Below the pieces are notes generated by a model. The model was given only the letters and a program-made list of their open reading frames with translations. It did not search any database and was not told the DNA's origin. From the NCBI RefSeq assembly GCF_010682105.1, contig NZ_JAAGWH010000012.1, forward strand, positions 62,001 to 126,000: a stretch of 64,000 nucleotides of DNA, in the 5' to 3' direction. This DNA is from Modestobacter muralis. Lineage in GTDB: Bacteria; Actinomycetota; Actinomycetes; Mycobacteriales; Geodermatophilaceae. Numbering within the stretch: position 1 is the first letter of the stretch; every line of letters starts with the position of its first letter. The translations under genes were made by a program, and so were the position numbers. Shown here piece by piece: positions 26,331-34,619 of this stretch.

Positions 26331-27925
26331 GCCGACCGGCCACCACCGCCGGGTCCGTCGGCACGCTCTCCTCCGACCCGGGCGAGGACCCGGGCGACCG
26401 CACGCCCGACCAGAGGGCGACCGAGGACCCGGCACCCCAGCCCGTCCGGCCGCCGTACGGCCCGCACGCCCTGCGGGCCCGGGTCCCGTTGCGCGTGACC
26501 CTCGTGGCGCTGCTGGTGGCCCTGGTGGCCGCGGCGCTGACCGCCACCGGCTTCGCGGCCACGTCGCTGCTGCGCGACTACCTCCTGGACCAGCGCAACC
26601 AGGAGGTGGTCAGCTACGCCCAGCAGCTGTCGAAGGACCTGCCGCTGCTGCAGCGCGCGTGCACCACCCCCGACGCCCAGCTCGCCGGCCGGGGGACCTT
26701 CCTGGCGTGCGCCTCGCCCGAGGGCACGTTCGCCGAGCTGTCCGACGGGCGCTCCTCGGCCACCACCCCCGACCTGCCCCAGTCCGGCACCGAGGTGCTC
26801 GACGGCTACGGCCAGGCGCCCTTCACGGTCCGCTCCCACGACGGCACCGCCCGCTGGCGGGTCGTCGTCCAGCCGGTCACGGACACGCTGACGATCGTCT
26901 ACGGGGTCGACCTCTCCACCGACCGCGCCGTCCTCGCCCGGCTGATCGCGCTCGAGCTCGTGGTCGGCATGACCGTGCTCGTCGTCCTGGGCGTCGCGGG
27001 GTACCTGCTGGTGCGCAACAGCCTGCGGCCGCTTCAGGACGTCGAGCGCACCGCGCAGGCGATCGCGGCCGGGGACCTGTCCCGCCGGGTGCCGGTCGGC
27101 GACGAGCGCACCGAGGTCGGCCGGCTGTCCAACGCCCTCAACGGCATGCTCGGCCGGATCGAGCGCTCCTTCCGTGCCCAGCAGGCGTCCGAGGAGCAGG
27201 CGGTGGCCTCTGAGGGCCGCATGCGCCGGTTCGTCGCCGACGCCAGCCACGAGTTGCGCACCCCGCTGACCTCCATCCGCGGGTTCGCCGAGCTGCACCG
27301 GCAGGGCGCGGTGCGCGACCCGGCGGAGGTGCAGCGGCTGATGCAGCGGATCGAGTCCGAGGCGACCCGGATGGGCCTGCTGGTGGAGGACCTGCTGCAG
27401 CTCGCCCGCCTGGACCAGCAGCGGCCGCTGGACGTCGTCCCGGTCGACCTCGCCGAACTGGCCGAGGACGCGCTGCACGACGCCCGCGCCGCCCAGCCCG
27501 ACCGACCCCTGGACCTGGTCCTGGACCCGTCACTGACCGAGGTCCCCGTCGTGCTGGGTGACGAGGCGCGGCTGCGGCAGGTCATCGGCAACCTGGTCAC
27601 CAACGCCCTCACCCACACCCCGGCCGGGACGCCGGTGACCGTGCGGCTGTCCGAGCCCGCCGGCGACCCGGACACGGTCTGCGTCGTCGTCTCCGACGCG
27701 GGCCCCGGGATGTCCGCCGCCGACGCCGACCGCGTGTTCGAGCGGTTCTACCGGGCCGACACCTCCCGCACCCGGGCGGCCGGGGGCACCGGGCTGGGCC
27801 TGTCGATCGTCTCCTCGCTCGTCGCCGCGCACGGGGGCCGGGTCGAGCTGGCCACCGCGCCGGGCGAGGGCGCCACGTTCACCGTGCGCCTGCCGCGGTC
27901 GGGACCGGAGCCCACCGAGGGCTGA
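26327..27925 (+). CDS. Two-component sensor histidine kinase
   Basis: A 532-residue membrane kinase: a polar N-terminal tail (1-55), first membrane helix (about 60-85), extracellular sensor (about 90-200, with two Cys in its first part), second helix (about 208-232), HAMP (LRPLQDVERTAQAIAAGDLS), H-box DASHELRTPLTSIRG, N-box NLVTNALTHTP, G-boxes DAGPGM and GGTGLGLSIV. GTG at 26327 overlaps the regulator's stop (GTGA), so kinase and regulator form one unit. The signal is unknown. Confidence 0.93.
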   Translation: MSRPATTAGSVGTLSSDPGEDPGDRTPDQRATEDPAPQPVRPPYGPHALRARVPLRVTLVALLVALVAAALTATGFAATSLLRDYLLDQRNQEVVSYAQQLSKDLPLLQRACTTPDAQLAGRGTFLACASPEGTFAELSDGRSSATTPDLPQSGTEVLDGYGQAPFTVRSHDGTARWRVVVQPVTDTLTIVYGVDLSTDRAVLARLIALELVVGMTVLVVLGVAGYLLVRNSLRPLQDVERTAQAIAAGDLSRRVPVGDERTEVGRLSNALNGMLGRIERSFRAQQASEEQAVASEGRMRRFVADASHELRTPLTSIRGFAELHRQGAVRDPAEVQRLMQRIESEATRMGLLVEDLLQLARLDQQRPLDVVPVDLAELAEDALHDARAAQPDRPLDLVLDPSLTEVPVVLGDEARLRQVIGNLVTNALTHTPAGTPVTVRLSEPAGDPDTVCVVVSDAGPGMSAADADRVFERFYRADTSRTRAAGGTGLGLSIVSSLVAAHGGRVELATAPGEGATFTVRLPRSGPEPTEG

Positions 27926-27955
27926 GCGGTCCCACCCGGCGGCGCCCCGGAGGCC

Positions 27956-28066
27956 ATGCCGGACACTGGTCGCGGGGAATCCGCATCACGTCGGTGCGGT
28001 TGCCCCGCTGACGTGCGCCGCCGTCCGGCGGTGCGTGCCGCCGTCCCCGGGAGCCCGACAGCGTGA
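27956..28066 (+). CDS. Small Cys-containing ORF coupled to cysD
   Basis: ATG at 27956 follows GGAGG directly upstream and opens a 36-residue frame containing SRRCGCPADVR. Its TGA (28064-28066) overlaps the GTG start of cysD (GTGA), so translation of cysD would be coupled to it. The two Cys codons in front of a sulfate-assimilation operon fit a cysteine-sensing leader. The overlap and Cys codons are seen; the regulatory role is inferred, and it has no recognised family. Confidence 0.5.
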   Translation: MPDTGRGESASRRCGCPADVRRRPAVRAAVPGSPTA

Positions 28067-28971
28067 CGACCGCAGACCACCGGCTCACCCAGCTGCAGAC
28101 GCTGGAGGCCGAGTCCATCCACGTGCTGCGCGAGGTGGCCGCCGAGTCCGAGCGGCCGGTGCTGCTCTTCTCCGGCGGCAAGGACTCCATCGTGATGCTG
28201 GAGCTCGCCCGCAAGGCCTTCGCCCCGGCGCGGATCCCGTTCCCGGTGATGCACGTCGACACCGGGCTGAACTTCCCCGAGGTGCTGGAGTTCCGCGACC
28301 GGCGGGTCGCCGAGCTGGGCGTGGAGCTGATCGTCGCCTCCGTCCCCGACGCGATCGCCGCCGGCACGGTGCGCCAGGAGCCCAACGGATCGCGCAACCG
28401 GATCCAGACCCCGGTGCTGCTGGACGCCGTCGAGCGGCACGGCTTCACCGCCCTGTTCGGTGGCGCCCGGCGCGACGAGGACAAGGCCCGGGCCAAGGAG
28501 CGGGTGTTCTCCTTCCGCGACGAGTTCGGCCAGTGGGACCCGAAGAACCAGCGCCCGGAGCTGTGGGACCTGTACAACGGCCGCACCCACCTCGGGGAGT
28601 CGATCCGGGTGTTCCCGCTGTCGAACTGGACCGAGCTGGACATCTGGGGCTACATCGCCCAGGAGGAGATCGCCATCCCGGCGCTCTACCTGGCCGCCGA
28701 GCGCGACGTCGTCGACCGGGCCGGGATGCTGTACGCGGTCAACGAGTTCATCACCCCCAAGGACGGCGAGCAGGTGGAGCGCCGCAGCGTCCGCTACCGC
28801 ACCGTGGGCGACGCCAACCTCACCGCCGCCGTCCCGTCCGTGGCCGGCACCGTCGCCGAGGTGATCGCGGAGATCGCGGTGACCCGGCTGACCGAGCGCG
28901 GCGCCACCCGTGGCGACGACAAGGTCAGCGACGCCGCCATGGAGGACCGCAAGAAGGAGGGGTACTTCTGA
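28063..28971 (+). CDS. cysD: Sulfate adenylyltransferase subunit 2 (CysD)
   Basis: A 302-residue ATP-binding subunit of ATP sulfurylase, which makes adenosine phosphosulfate from sulfate and ATP. The PP-loop SGGKDS lies near residue 37 in VLLFSGGKDSIVMLELARKAF. Other family blocks: HVDTGLNFPEVLEFRD, FGGARRDEDKARAKERVFSF and FPLSNWTELDIWGYI. GTG at 28063 overlaps the small Cys ORF stop. Its TGA overlaps the cysN start. Confidence 0.95.
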   Translation: MTTADHRLTQLQTLEAESIHVLREVAAESERPVLLFSGGKDSIVMLELARKAFAPARIPFPVMHVDTGLNFPEVLEFRDRRVAELGVELIVASVPDAIAAGTVRQEPNGSRNRIQTPVLLDAVERHGFTALFGGARRDEDKARAKERVFSFRDEFGQWDPKNQRPELWDLYNGRTHLGESIRVFPLSNWTELDIWGYIAQEEIAIPALYLAAERDVVDRAGMLYAVNEFITPKDGEQVERRSVRYRTVGDANLTAAVPSVAGTVAEVIAEIAVTRLTERGATRGDDKVSDAAMEDRKKEGYF

Positions 28972-30254
28972 TGAGCGCTCTCGCCCAGGCAGCCGCCGAG
29001 CTCGCCACCGCCCGCAAGGACATCCTGCGCATCGCCACCGCCGGGTCCGTCGACGACGGGAAGAGCACCCTGATCGGCCGGCTGCTCTACGACAGCAAGG
29101 CCGTCTTCGAGGACCAGTACGCCGCCATCGAGCGGGCCAGCCGGGGCGACCACGTCGACCTGTCGCTGCTCACCGACGGCCTGCGCGCCGAGCGCGAGCA
29201 GGGCATCACCATCGACGTCGCCTACCGCTACTTCAGCACCCCGCGGCGCACGTTCATCCTCGCCGACACCCCCGGGCACGTGCAGTACACCCGGAACATG
29301 GTCACCGGCGCCTCCACCGCGGACCTGGCGATCGTGCTGGTCGACGCCCGCAAGGGCATGCTCGAGCAGAGCCGCCGGCACGCCTTCCTCGCCTCTCTGC
29401 TGCGGGTGCCGCACCTGGTCGTCGCGGTCAACAAGATGGACCTCGTCGACTGGTCGGAGGAGGTGTACGAGGGCATCCGCGAGGAGTTCGCCGCCTTCGC
29501 CACCAAGCTCGAGGTGCCCGACCTGACCGTCGTCCCGATCTCGGCGCTGCAGGGCGACAACGTGGTCACCCGCTCGGCGAACACGCCCTGGTACGAGGGG
29601 ACGTCGCTGCTGCACCACCTCGAGCACGTGCACGTGGCCAGCGACCGCAACCTCGTCGACACCCGCTTCCCGGTGCAGTACGTGATCCGCCCGCAGACCG
29701 ACGAGTTCCGCGACTACCGCGGTTACGCCGGCCGGGTCGGCTCGGGTGTGCTGCGCCCCGGCGACGAGGTGCAGGTGCTGCCCAGCGGGCTCACCACCAC
29801 GATCGCGGCGATCGACGGGCCCGACGGCCCGCTGGACGCCGCCTTCGCCCCGATGTCGGTGACCGTGCGGCTGACCGACGACCTCGACGTCTCCCGTGGC
29901 GACATGATCTGCCGGCCGCACAACGCCCCGACGGTCACCCAGGACCTCGACGCGATGGTCTGCTGGATGGCCGACACCCCGCTCGTGCCCCGGATGCGGC
30001 TGGCGGTCAAGCACACCACCCGCTCGGTGCGCGCCGTGGTCAAGGACCTGCAGTACCGGCTCGACGTCAACACCCTGCACCGGGACACGACCGCCGACGG
30101 CCTGGGGCTCAACGACATCGGCCGGGTCACGCTGCGCACCACCCAGCCGCTGTTCGTCGACGACTACCACCGCAACCGGGTGACCGGCCGGTTCATCCTC
30201 ATCGACGAGGCCACCAACGCCACCGTCGGCGCGGGGATGCTCACGCCGTCCTGA
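28971..30254 (+). CDS. cysN: Sulfate adenylyltransferase subunit 1, GTPase (CysN)
   Basis: A 427-residue EF-Tu-like GTPase that drives ATP sulfurylase. G1 is AGSVDDGKST, G2 EREQGITIDVAYRYF, G3 DTPGHVQYTRNM, G4 NKMDLVD. Length shows that no APS kinase domain is fused at the C-terminus, so CysC must be encoded elsewhere or be absent. ATG at 28971 overlaps cysD. It ends 18 bases from the convergent globin-fusion gene. Confidence 0.95.
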   Translation: MSALAQAAAELATARKDILRIATAGSVDDGKSTLIGRLLYDSKAVFEDQYAAIERASRGDHVDLSLLTDGLRAEREQGITIDVAYRYFSTPRRTFILADTPGHVQYTRNMVTGASTADLAIVLVDARKGMLEQSRRHAFLASLLRVPHLVVAVNKMDLVDWSEEVYEGIREEFAAFATKLEVPDLTVVPISALQGDNVVTRSANTPWYEGTSLLHHLEHVHVASDRNLVDTRFPVQYVIRPQTDEFRDYRGYAGRVGSGVLRPGDEVQVLPSGLTTTIAAIDGPDGPLDAAFAPMSVTVRLTDDLDVSRGDMICRPHNAPTVTQDLDAMVCWMADTPLVPRMRLAVKHTTRSVRAVVKDLQYRLDVNTLHRDTTADGLGLNDIGRVTLRTTQPLFVDDYHRNRVTGRFILIDEATNATVGAGMLTPS

Positions 30255-30272
30255 CCGCCGGAGGGACCCGGC

Positions 30273-31034
30273 TCAGCCGAGCCAGGGCGGCGCGACGCCC
30301 CAGCCCCAGCGGGGCACCGGCGCGGCGCGGACGACGTCCGCGCCGGGCTGGGAGTTCGCGACCGCGAGCCGGGTGCCCCACTCCAGGTAGCCGACGAACG
30401 CCGCGCGGAACTCGGGGTCGGCGGGCAGCCCGGTCTCGTCGGCGGCGTCCAGCAGCAGCTCGACCCACCGCCGCCGCTGCGGCTCGGTGATCGCCTTGCC
30501 CAGGTGGTGGCGGAGCATCGCCGGGTAGCCGCCGCGCTCCCGGGTGTAGCCGTCCGGGCCGCCGAACACCTCGCCCAGCCACAGCGCCACGTGCCGCGGG
30601 TGGTCGCCGTCCATGTGCGCGAACAACGGCCCGACCAGCGGGTCGTGTCGGACATGGGAGTAGAAGACGGTGGTCAGCCGCTCGAGGGCGGTGATGCCGC
30701 CGGCCCAGTCGTAGAGCGAGGGCACCGAGCCACCGGCGCCGTGCACCGGGGTGCGGGCGTAGTGCCGCATCTCCTCGATGCAGCCGGTCCACGGCCGCAC
30801 CTCGGCCAGGAACTCCGGGAACAGCGGGCCCCTGCGGAAGCCCTGCAGGTGGTCCTCCGCCGACGTCCAGGTGATCCGGACGACGGCGCAGGCCGGCTCG
30901 TCGACGCTGCGGCTGAGCTCGTGGTCCACGCACTGGACGGCGCGGGCGAGCACCTCCGCCGCGCGCACCCATGCGGCCTCGAAGGCCGGCCAGCTGCCCT
31001 CGTCCACCCGGTACCGGACGTACTCCACGATCAC
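30273..31034 (-). CDS. ABM domain fused to truncated hemoglobin
   Basis: A 253-residue fusion. Residues 1-95 are an antibiotic-biosynthesis-monooxygenase-type ferredoxin-like domain (VIVEYVRYRVDEGSWPAFE, then PACAVVRITWTSAEDHL). Residues about 105-235 are a group II-like truncated globin (SLYDWAGGITALERLTTVFY, DHPRHVALWLGEVFGGP, RHHLGKAITEPQRRRWVELL). Such chimeras are known in Streptomyces and mycobacteria; the globin may bind O2 or NO. GTG at 31034 follows AGGAGG (31042-31047) exactly. A 20-base inverted repeat lies directly upstream of that ribosome site. Confidence 0.88.
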   Translation of the reverse strand: MIVEYVRYRVDEGSWPAFEAAWVRAAEVLARAVQCVDHELSRSVDEPACAVVRITWTSAEDHLQGFRRGPLFPEFLAEVRPWTGCIEEMRHYARTPVHGAGGSVPSLYDWAGGITALERLTTVFYSHVRHDPLVGPLFAHMDGDHPRHVALWLGEVFGGPDGYTRERGGYPAMLRHHLGKAITEPQRRRWVELLLDAADETGLPADPEFRAAFVGYLEWGTRLAVANSQPGADVVRAAPVPRWGWGVAPPWLG

Positions 31035-31047
31035 CTGGGGCCTCCTC

Positions 31048-31067
31048 GATCGCCCGTGCGAGCGATC
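31048..31067. promoter_or_regulatory. Inverted repeat upstream of the globin fusion
   Basis: GATCGCCCG (31048-31056) and CGAGCGATC (31059-31067) form an inverted repeat with one mismatch and a two-base centre, touching the ribosome site of the globin-fusion gene. It looks like a repressor site. Confidence 0.45.
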
Positions 31068-31308
31068 ACACGCCTGCTCGCGCACCAGGACAAGGGGTCC
31101 TGCCGCGTGACCTCAGGGCGCGCCGTGACCGGTCAGGTGCGGTAGCCGAGACGGGCAGGTCGACGAGCCGTCCACCACGCCGACCAGGCCGGCTGACGAC
31201 ACCCCTGCCCCAGGTCCGCTGCCGAGGTCCGGGTGGTGCGTGAGCGGTGAGTTCTCCGCGATGTGCCGGTCCGTACGGAGGACACCGACCCACAGGAGGC
31301 ACGACGCC

Positions 31309-31872
31309 GTGCGGAAGCTGACCTACGCCATGAACGTGAGCCTGGACGGCCACGTCGCCGCGCCCGCTGACGACCTGGGCTGGAGCGTGCCGAGCGACGA
31401 GCTGTTCCAGTGGTGGTCCGACCGGGTGGGGGCGACCGGCCTGGCGCTGTACGGGCGGAGGCTGTGGGAAGCGATGAGCTCCCACTGGCCCACCGCCGAC
31501 CAGCAGCCGGGCGTGACAGCGGCACACGTCGAGTACGCCCGCCGCTGGCGGGACATGCCGAAGGTGGTGTTCTCTTCCACGATCAGCGCGGTCGACGGGA
31601 ACGCCCGCCTGGTCACCGGCGACGCGGTCACCGAGATCGCCCGGCTCAAGGCCGAGGACGGCGGCCCCATGGACATCGGTGGCGCCACCCTCGCCGCAGC
31701 GGCGATGCGGGCCGGGCTCATCGACGAGTACGTGCTGCTCACCGCGCCGGTCCTCGTGGGCAGCGGCACGCGGTTCTTCACCGCTCTGGACGACTGGGTG
31801 GACCTCACCCTCGTGGAGACCCGGACCTTCCCCGACGGCGTGCTCCTGACCAGGTACGAGACCAGGGACTGA
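31309..31872 (+). CDS. Dihydrofolate reductase-family (RibD C-terminal) protein
   Basis: A 187-residue reductase-fold protein of the RibD-C/DHFR superfamily. Features are the start VRKLTYAMNVSLDGHVAAP, the ALYGRRLWEAM helix, DMPKVVFSSTI and the cofactor loop DIGGATLAAAAMRAGLIDEY. These proteins are usually NADPH-dependent; the substrate is unknown and it is probably not the housekeeping DHFR. GTG at 31309 follows AGGAGG (31294-31299). It stands alone. Confidence 0.88.
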   Translation: MRKLTYAMNVSLDGHVAAPADDLGWSVPSDELFQWWSDRVGATGLALYGRRLWEAMSSHWPTADQQPGVTAAHVEYARRWRDMPKVVFSSTISAVDGNARLVTGDAVTEIARLKAEDGGPMDIGGATLAAAAMRAGLIDEYVLLTAPVLVGSGTRFFTALDDWVDLTLVETRTFPDGVLLTRYETRD

Positions 31873-31920
31873 GAGCCCGACGTCGGACCGGCGCGGGCTC
31901 GGCCCACGCCGGGACCGCGG

Positions 31921-32382
31921 TCAGCGGGGCGGGCCCAGGACGGTGTTGCCGTACTTCGTCGCCACCGCCGGCTGCGGCGTGACCTCGAAGCCGGGGGGTC
32001 GCGGGGTGGCCCTGTCCCGTCCGGTCTCCCGGAACATCCCCTCGATGCCGGCCGGTGTCGTGATGATGAGCAGGTCGGCCTTCTCGGACGTGATGCGGTA
32101 GGAGTGCGGCACCCCTCTGGGCAGGAAGACGATGCCGCCCTCGGTCAGCTCGCTCTCCTGGTCGTCGGCCCAGACGAGCGCGGTGCCCGTGATCAACATG
32201 AACACCTCGTCCTCGTTGCCGTGCACGTGGTACGGCGGCGCCTCACCCCTGCTGACGTCGAAGCGCCCGACCATGAGCCGGCCGTCGGTGGCCGCGCCGT
32301 CGAGCAGGATGGACAGGGTGCTGCCCCCGAGCCACTCCAGCTGCTGGTGCTGCTCGGGTCGTGCGAGGTAGGCCGTGCTCAT
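31921..32382 (-). CDS. Cupin domain protein
   Basis: A 153-residue single-domain cupin. The first metal motif is PPYHVHGNEDEVFMLITG, with two His and Glu as ligands, and the second is LPRGVPHSYRI with the last His. It resembles small quercetin-dioxygenase-like proteins; no reaction can be assigned. ATG at 32382 gives MSTAYLARPEQHQQ. Upstream of the MDR gene in the same direction with a gap of about 125 bases. Confidence 0.85.
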   Translation of the reverse strand: MSTAYLARPEQHQQLEWLGGSTLSILLDGAATDGRLMVGRFDVSRGEAPPYHVHGNEDEVFMLITGTALVWADDQESELTEGGIVFLPRGVPHSYRITSEKADLLIITTPAGIEGMFRETGRDRATPRPPGFEVTPQPAVATKYGNTVLGPPR

Positions 32383-32507
32383 GGCTGTCTCCGTTCGGGT
32401 GGGTCACGGGTCGTGCTCGGGAGGACGCCCGCAGCCGGCGACGTCGGCCGTCTGCGGGGGTTGGTGCGAGTCAGCGGGGTGCACGTCCGGCGTCCGGCCG
32501 GCGCAGG

Positions 32508-33455
32508 TCACGCGGGCTGGACGACGACCTTGCCCTCGATGCGACCGGCCGCGGCCTCGGCGTGCAGTGCGGGCAGCTCGGTCAGCGGGATGCGGCGGGT
32601 GACCTCGACCTGCAGGTCCCCGCTGTCGACCAGGGACACCAGCTCGGTGAGGCGCTCCCGGTTCGGCAGCACGAACACGGTCGCGGCACTCACGCCGCGG
32701 GCCTCGTCACCCGGGGTGGCCATGAACGCGGTGGTGCTCACCACCCTGCCGCCGTCGCGGACGAGGGCCACGAGCGCGGCGAACTGCTCGGGGTCGATGG
32801 GGGCGAGGTTGACCAGCACGTCGACCTGCTCGTCGACGGCGCCCAGCACGTCGGTGGTGGTGTGGTCGATGATCTCGTCGGCACCCGCTGCCTGGACGGC
32901 GGCGGCGCTGCGCGGGCTGGCGGTCGCCACGACGTGCACGCCGGCCCGCGCGGCCAGCGCGACGGCGTACTTGCCGACCACGCCTCCGGCGCCGTTGATC
33001 AGGACCCGCTGCCCGGACGTCAGGCCGCCCAGGTCGAACAGCGCCTGCCAGGCCGTCAGCGCCACCGAGGGCAGGGCTGCCGCGTCGGCCAGCGGGACCT
33101 TCGTGGGTGCGGGGACCAGCGCGTCGGCCGGGGCGATCACGTACTCCGCCGCGCCGCCGTCACGCTCCATCGGCAGGAACCCGATCACCGGGTCCCCCGC
33201 CTGCAGACCACCGCCGATGGTGCCGCCGACGCCCTCCCCGAGCGCGTCGACCGTGCCGGAGACGTCGTAGCCGGGCACGTGCGGCAGCACGACGGGGATC
33301 GGCAGGAAACCGCCGCGCATGCCGTTGTCGGCGGCGTTGAACGCCGAGGCCGCCACCCGCACCCGGACCTCACCTGCGCCGGGGGTGGGCTGGTCGACGT
33401 CCTCGTACCGCAGGACCTCGGGACCGCCGACCTCGTGGAAACGCACTGCCTTCAT
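32508..33455 (-). CDS. Zinc-free NADP-dependent oxidoreductase (MDR family)
   Basis: A 315-residue quinone-oxidoreductase-like enzyme of the medium-chain dehydrogenase superfamily. It starts MKAVRFHEVGGPEVLRYEDV, has the NADP motif INGAGGVVGKYAVALA and the ASPRSAAAVQAAGADEIIDH segment, and lacks the catalytic zinc ligands. Probably reduces quinones or enones with NADPH. ATG at 33455 is fixed by the family's start. It lies next to an XRE regulator gene on the same strand, which may control it. Confidence 0.88.
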   Translation of the reverse strand: MKAVRFHEVGGPEVLRYEDVDQPTPGAGEVRVRVAASAFNAADNGMRGGFLPIPVVLPHVPGYDVSGTVDALGEGVGGTIGGGLQAGDPVIGFLPMERDGGAAEYVIAPADALVPAPTKVPLADAAALPSVALTAWQALFDLGGLTSGQRVLINGAGGVVGKYAVALAARAGVHVVATASPRSAAAVQAAGADEIIDHTTTDVLGAVDEQVDVLVNLAPIDPEQFAALVALVRDGGRVVSTTAFMATPGDEARGVSAATVFVLPNRERLTELVSLVDSGDLQVEVTRRIPLTELPALHAEAAAGRIEGKVVVQPA

Positions 33456-33520
33456 CGCTGGACCTGCTCTCGCTCGACGTGCCGTCGGGGACGTCACCAA
33501 CGTCGCAGGTCCTGACGCGA

Positions 33521-34375
33521 TCATCCTGGGCCGGACTGGCCCACCTTGACGACCGCTGGTCCCTCGGCCGCCCCGACGACCTCCACCAGCCGGGCCGCGT
33601 CGCGCGAGCCCGGCGCCGCGGTCAGCATGACGGCCGCCAGGTCGTCCCCGGGGATGGCGATCAGGTTCCCGACCAGGGTGAGGGAGTCCCCGTCGGACTG
33701 GGTGAAGGTCGCGCTGCTCTCGTAGAGCTCCACCGGCCGCGGGGTGCGCCACAGGCCGTCGAACCGCGGGCTCCGGGTCCGCATCTCGTCCACCAGCGCG
33801 GCGAGCGACGCATCGGCCGGGTAGCGGAGCAGCGCGGCCCTCAGCTGGGCCACCAGGACCGCCTCGTGGCTGGTCGCGTCGGCCGCGGACTGCTGGAAGG
33901 CCGCGAACGGGTTGCAGAAGTGCCGCCAGGCCACGTTCCACTCCCACCGCTCCCCGGTGAGGTCCCAGTGCTCGAGGGCCAGGAAGCCGCTGTTGACCGC
34001 GACCAGGTTCATCGCCGCATCGGTGACGATCATCGGGGTGTCGGAGAACCGCTCCAGCAGCCGCGTCCCGCCGGGCCCCAGCTCGGTGGGCACCTGCCCG
34101 TCCGCGGCGGCGTACCCGGCCAGCGCACTGAGCCGCTCGTAGTCCGCCCGCCCGACCCGCAAGGCCCGGGCGATGGCCCGCACCACCCCGGCCGAGGGGT
34201 GGCTGCGCCCCTGCTCCAGGCGGCGGACGTAGTCCGCCGACATCCCCGCGAGCTCACCGAGCTCCTCCCGCCGCAACCCGGTCACCCGGCGGCTCCCCAC
34301 CGGCAGCCCGACGACCGCAGGGTCCGTGCCCGCCCGCAGCTGGCGCACTGCCGCGCCGAACTCATCACTCCCCAC
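33521..34375 (-). CDS. XRE-family regulator with MmyB-like ligand domain
   Basis: A 284-residue regulator. The N-terminal helix-turn-helix (about 25-75) includes TGLRREELGELAGMSADYVRRLEQGRS, and the C-terminal domain is the MmyB-like PAS type common in actinobacteria (NPFAAFQQSAADATSHEAVLVAQLR, RFDGLWRTPRPVELYE). GTG at 34375 gives VGSDEFGAAVRQLRA, the usual distance before the helix-turn-helix. The adjacent MDR reductase is a plausible target. Ligand unknown. Confidence 0.88.
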   Translation of the reverse strand: MGSDEFGAAVRQLRAGTDPAVVGLPVGSRRVTGLRREELGELAGMSADYVRRLEQGRSHPSAGVVRAIARALRVGRADYERLSALAGYAAADGQVPTELGPGGTRLLERFSDTPMIVTDAAMNLVAVNSGFLALEHWDLTGERWEWNVAWRHFCNPFAAFQQSAADATSHEAVLVAQLRAALLRYPADASLAALVDEMRTRSPRFDGLWRTPRPVELYESSATFTQSDGDSLTLVGNLIAIPGDDLAAVMLTAAPGSRDAARLVEVVGAAEGPAVVKVGQSGPG

Positions 34376-34619
34376 AGCGCGAGTCTGCCCTGCGGACCGG
34401 CCCGGACGACGTTCCCCTGGACCCAGGACCACCGCAGCCCGGCCAGTCAGTCGATCGTGCAGGGCCGGCTGATGTCCGTGCGGCACGTGCGCGGCGGGAC
34501 CAGCCTCGAGGTGGACCTGGGACCGGTCGAGGTCTCCTCCGACACCGACCAGCTGCGCGACGGGCTGGTCGAGGTCTCCGCGTCCTGACTGACGCGACGT
34601 GCGGCGGCCCGCAGCGGGC

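Noticed and set aside
34472-34588. 38-codon forward ORF starting MSVRHVRGG next to hrpA
   Set aside because: It has an ATG and a stop but no clear ribosome site, overlaps the region upstream of the XRE gene, and has no recognised relatives. Could be a gene remnant but support is too weak to list.
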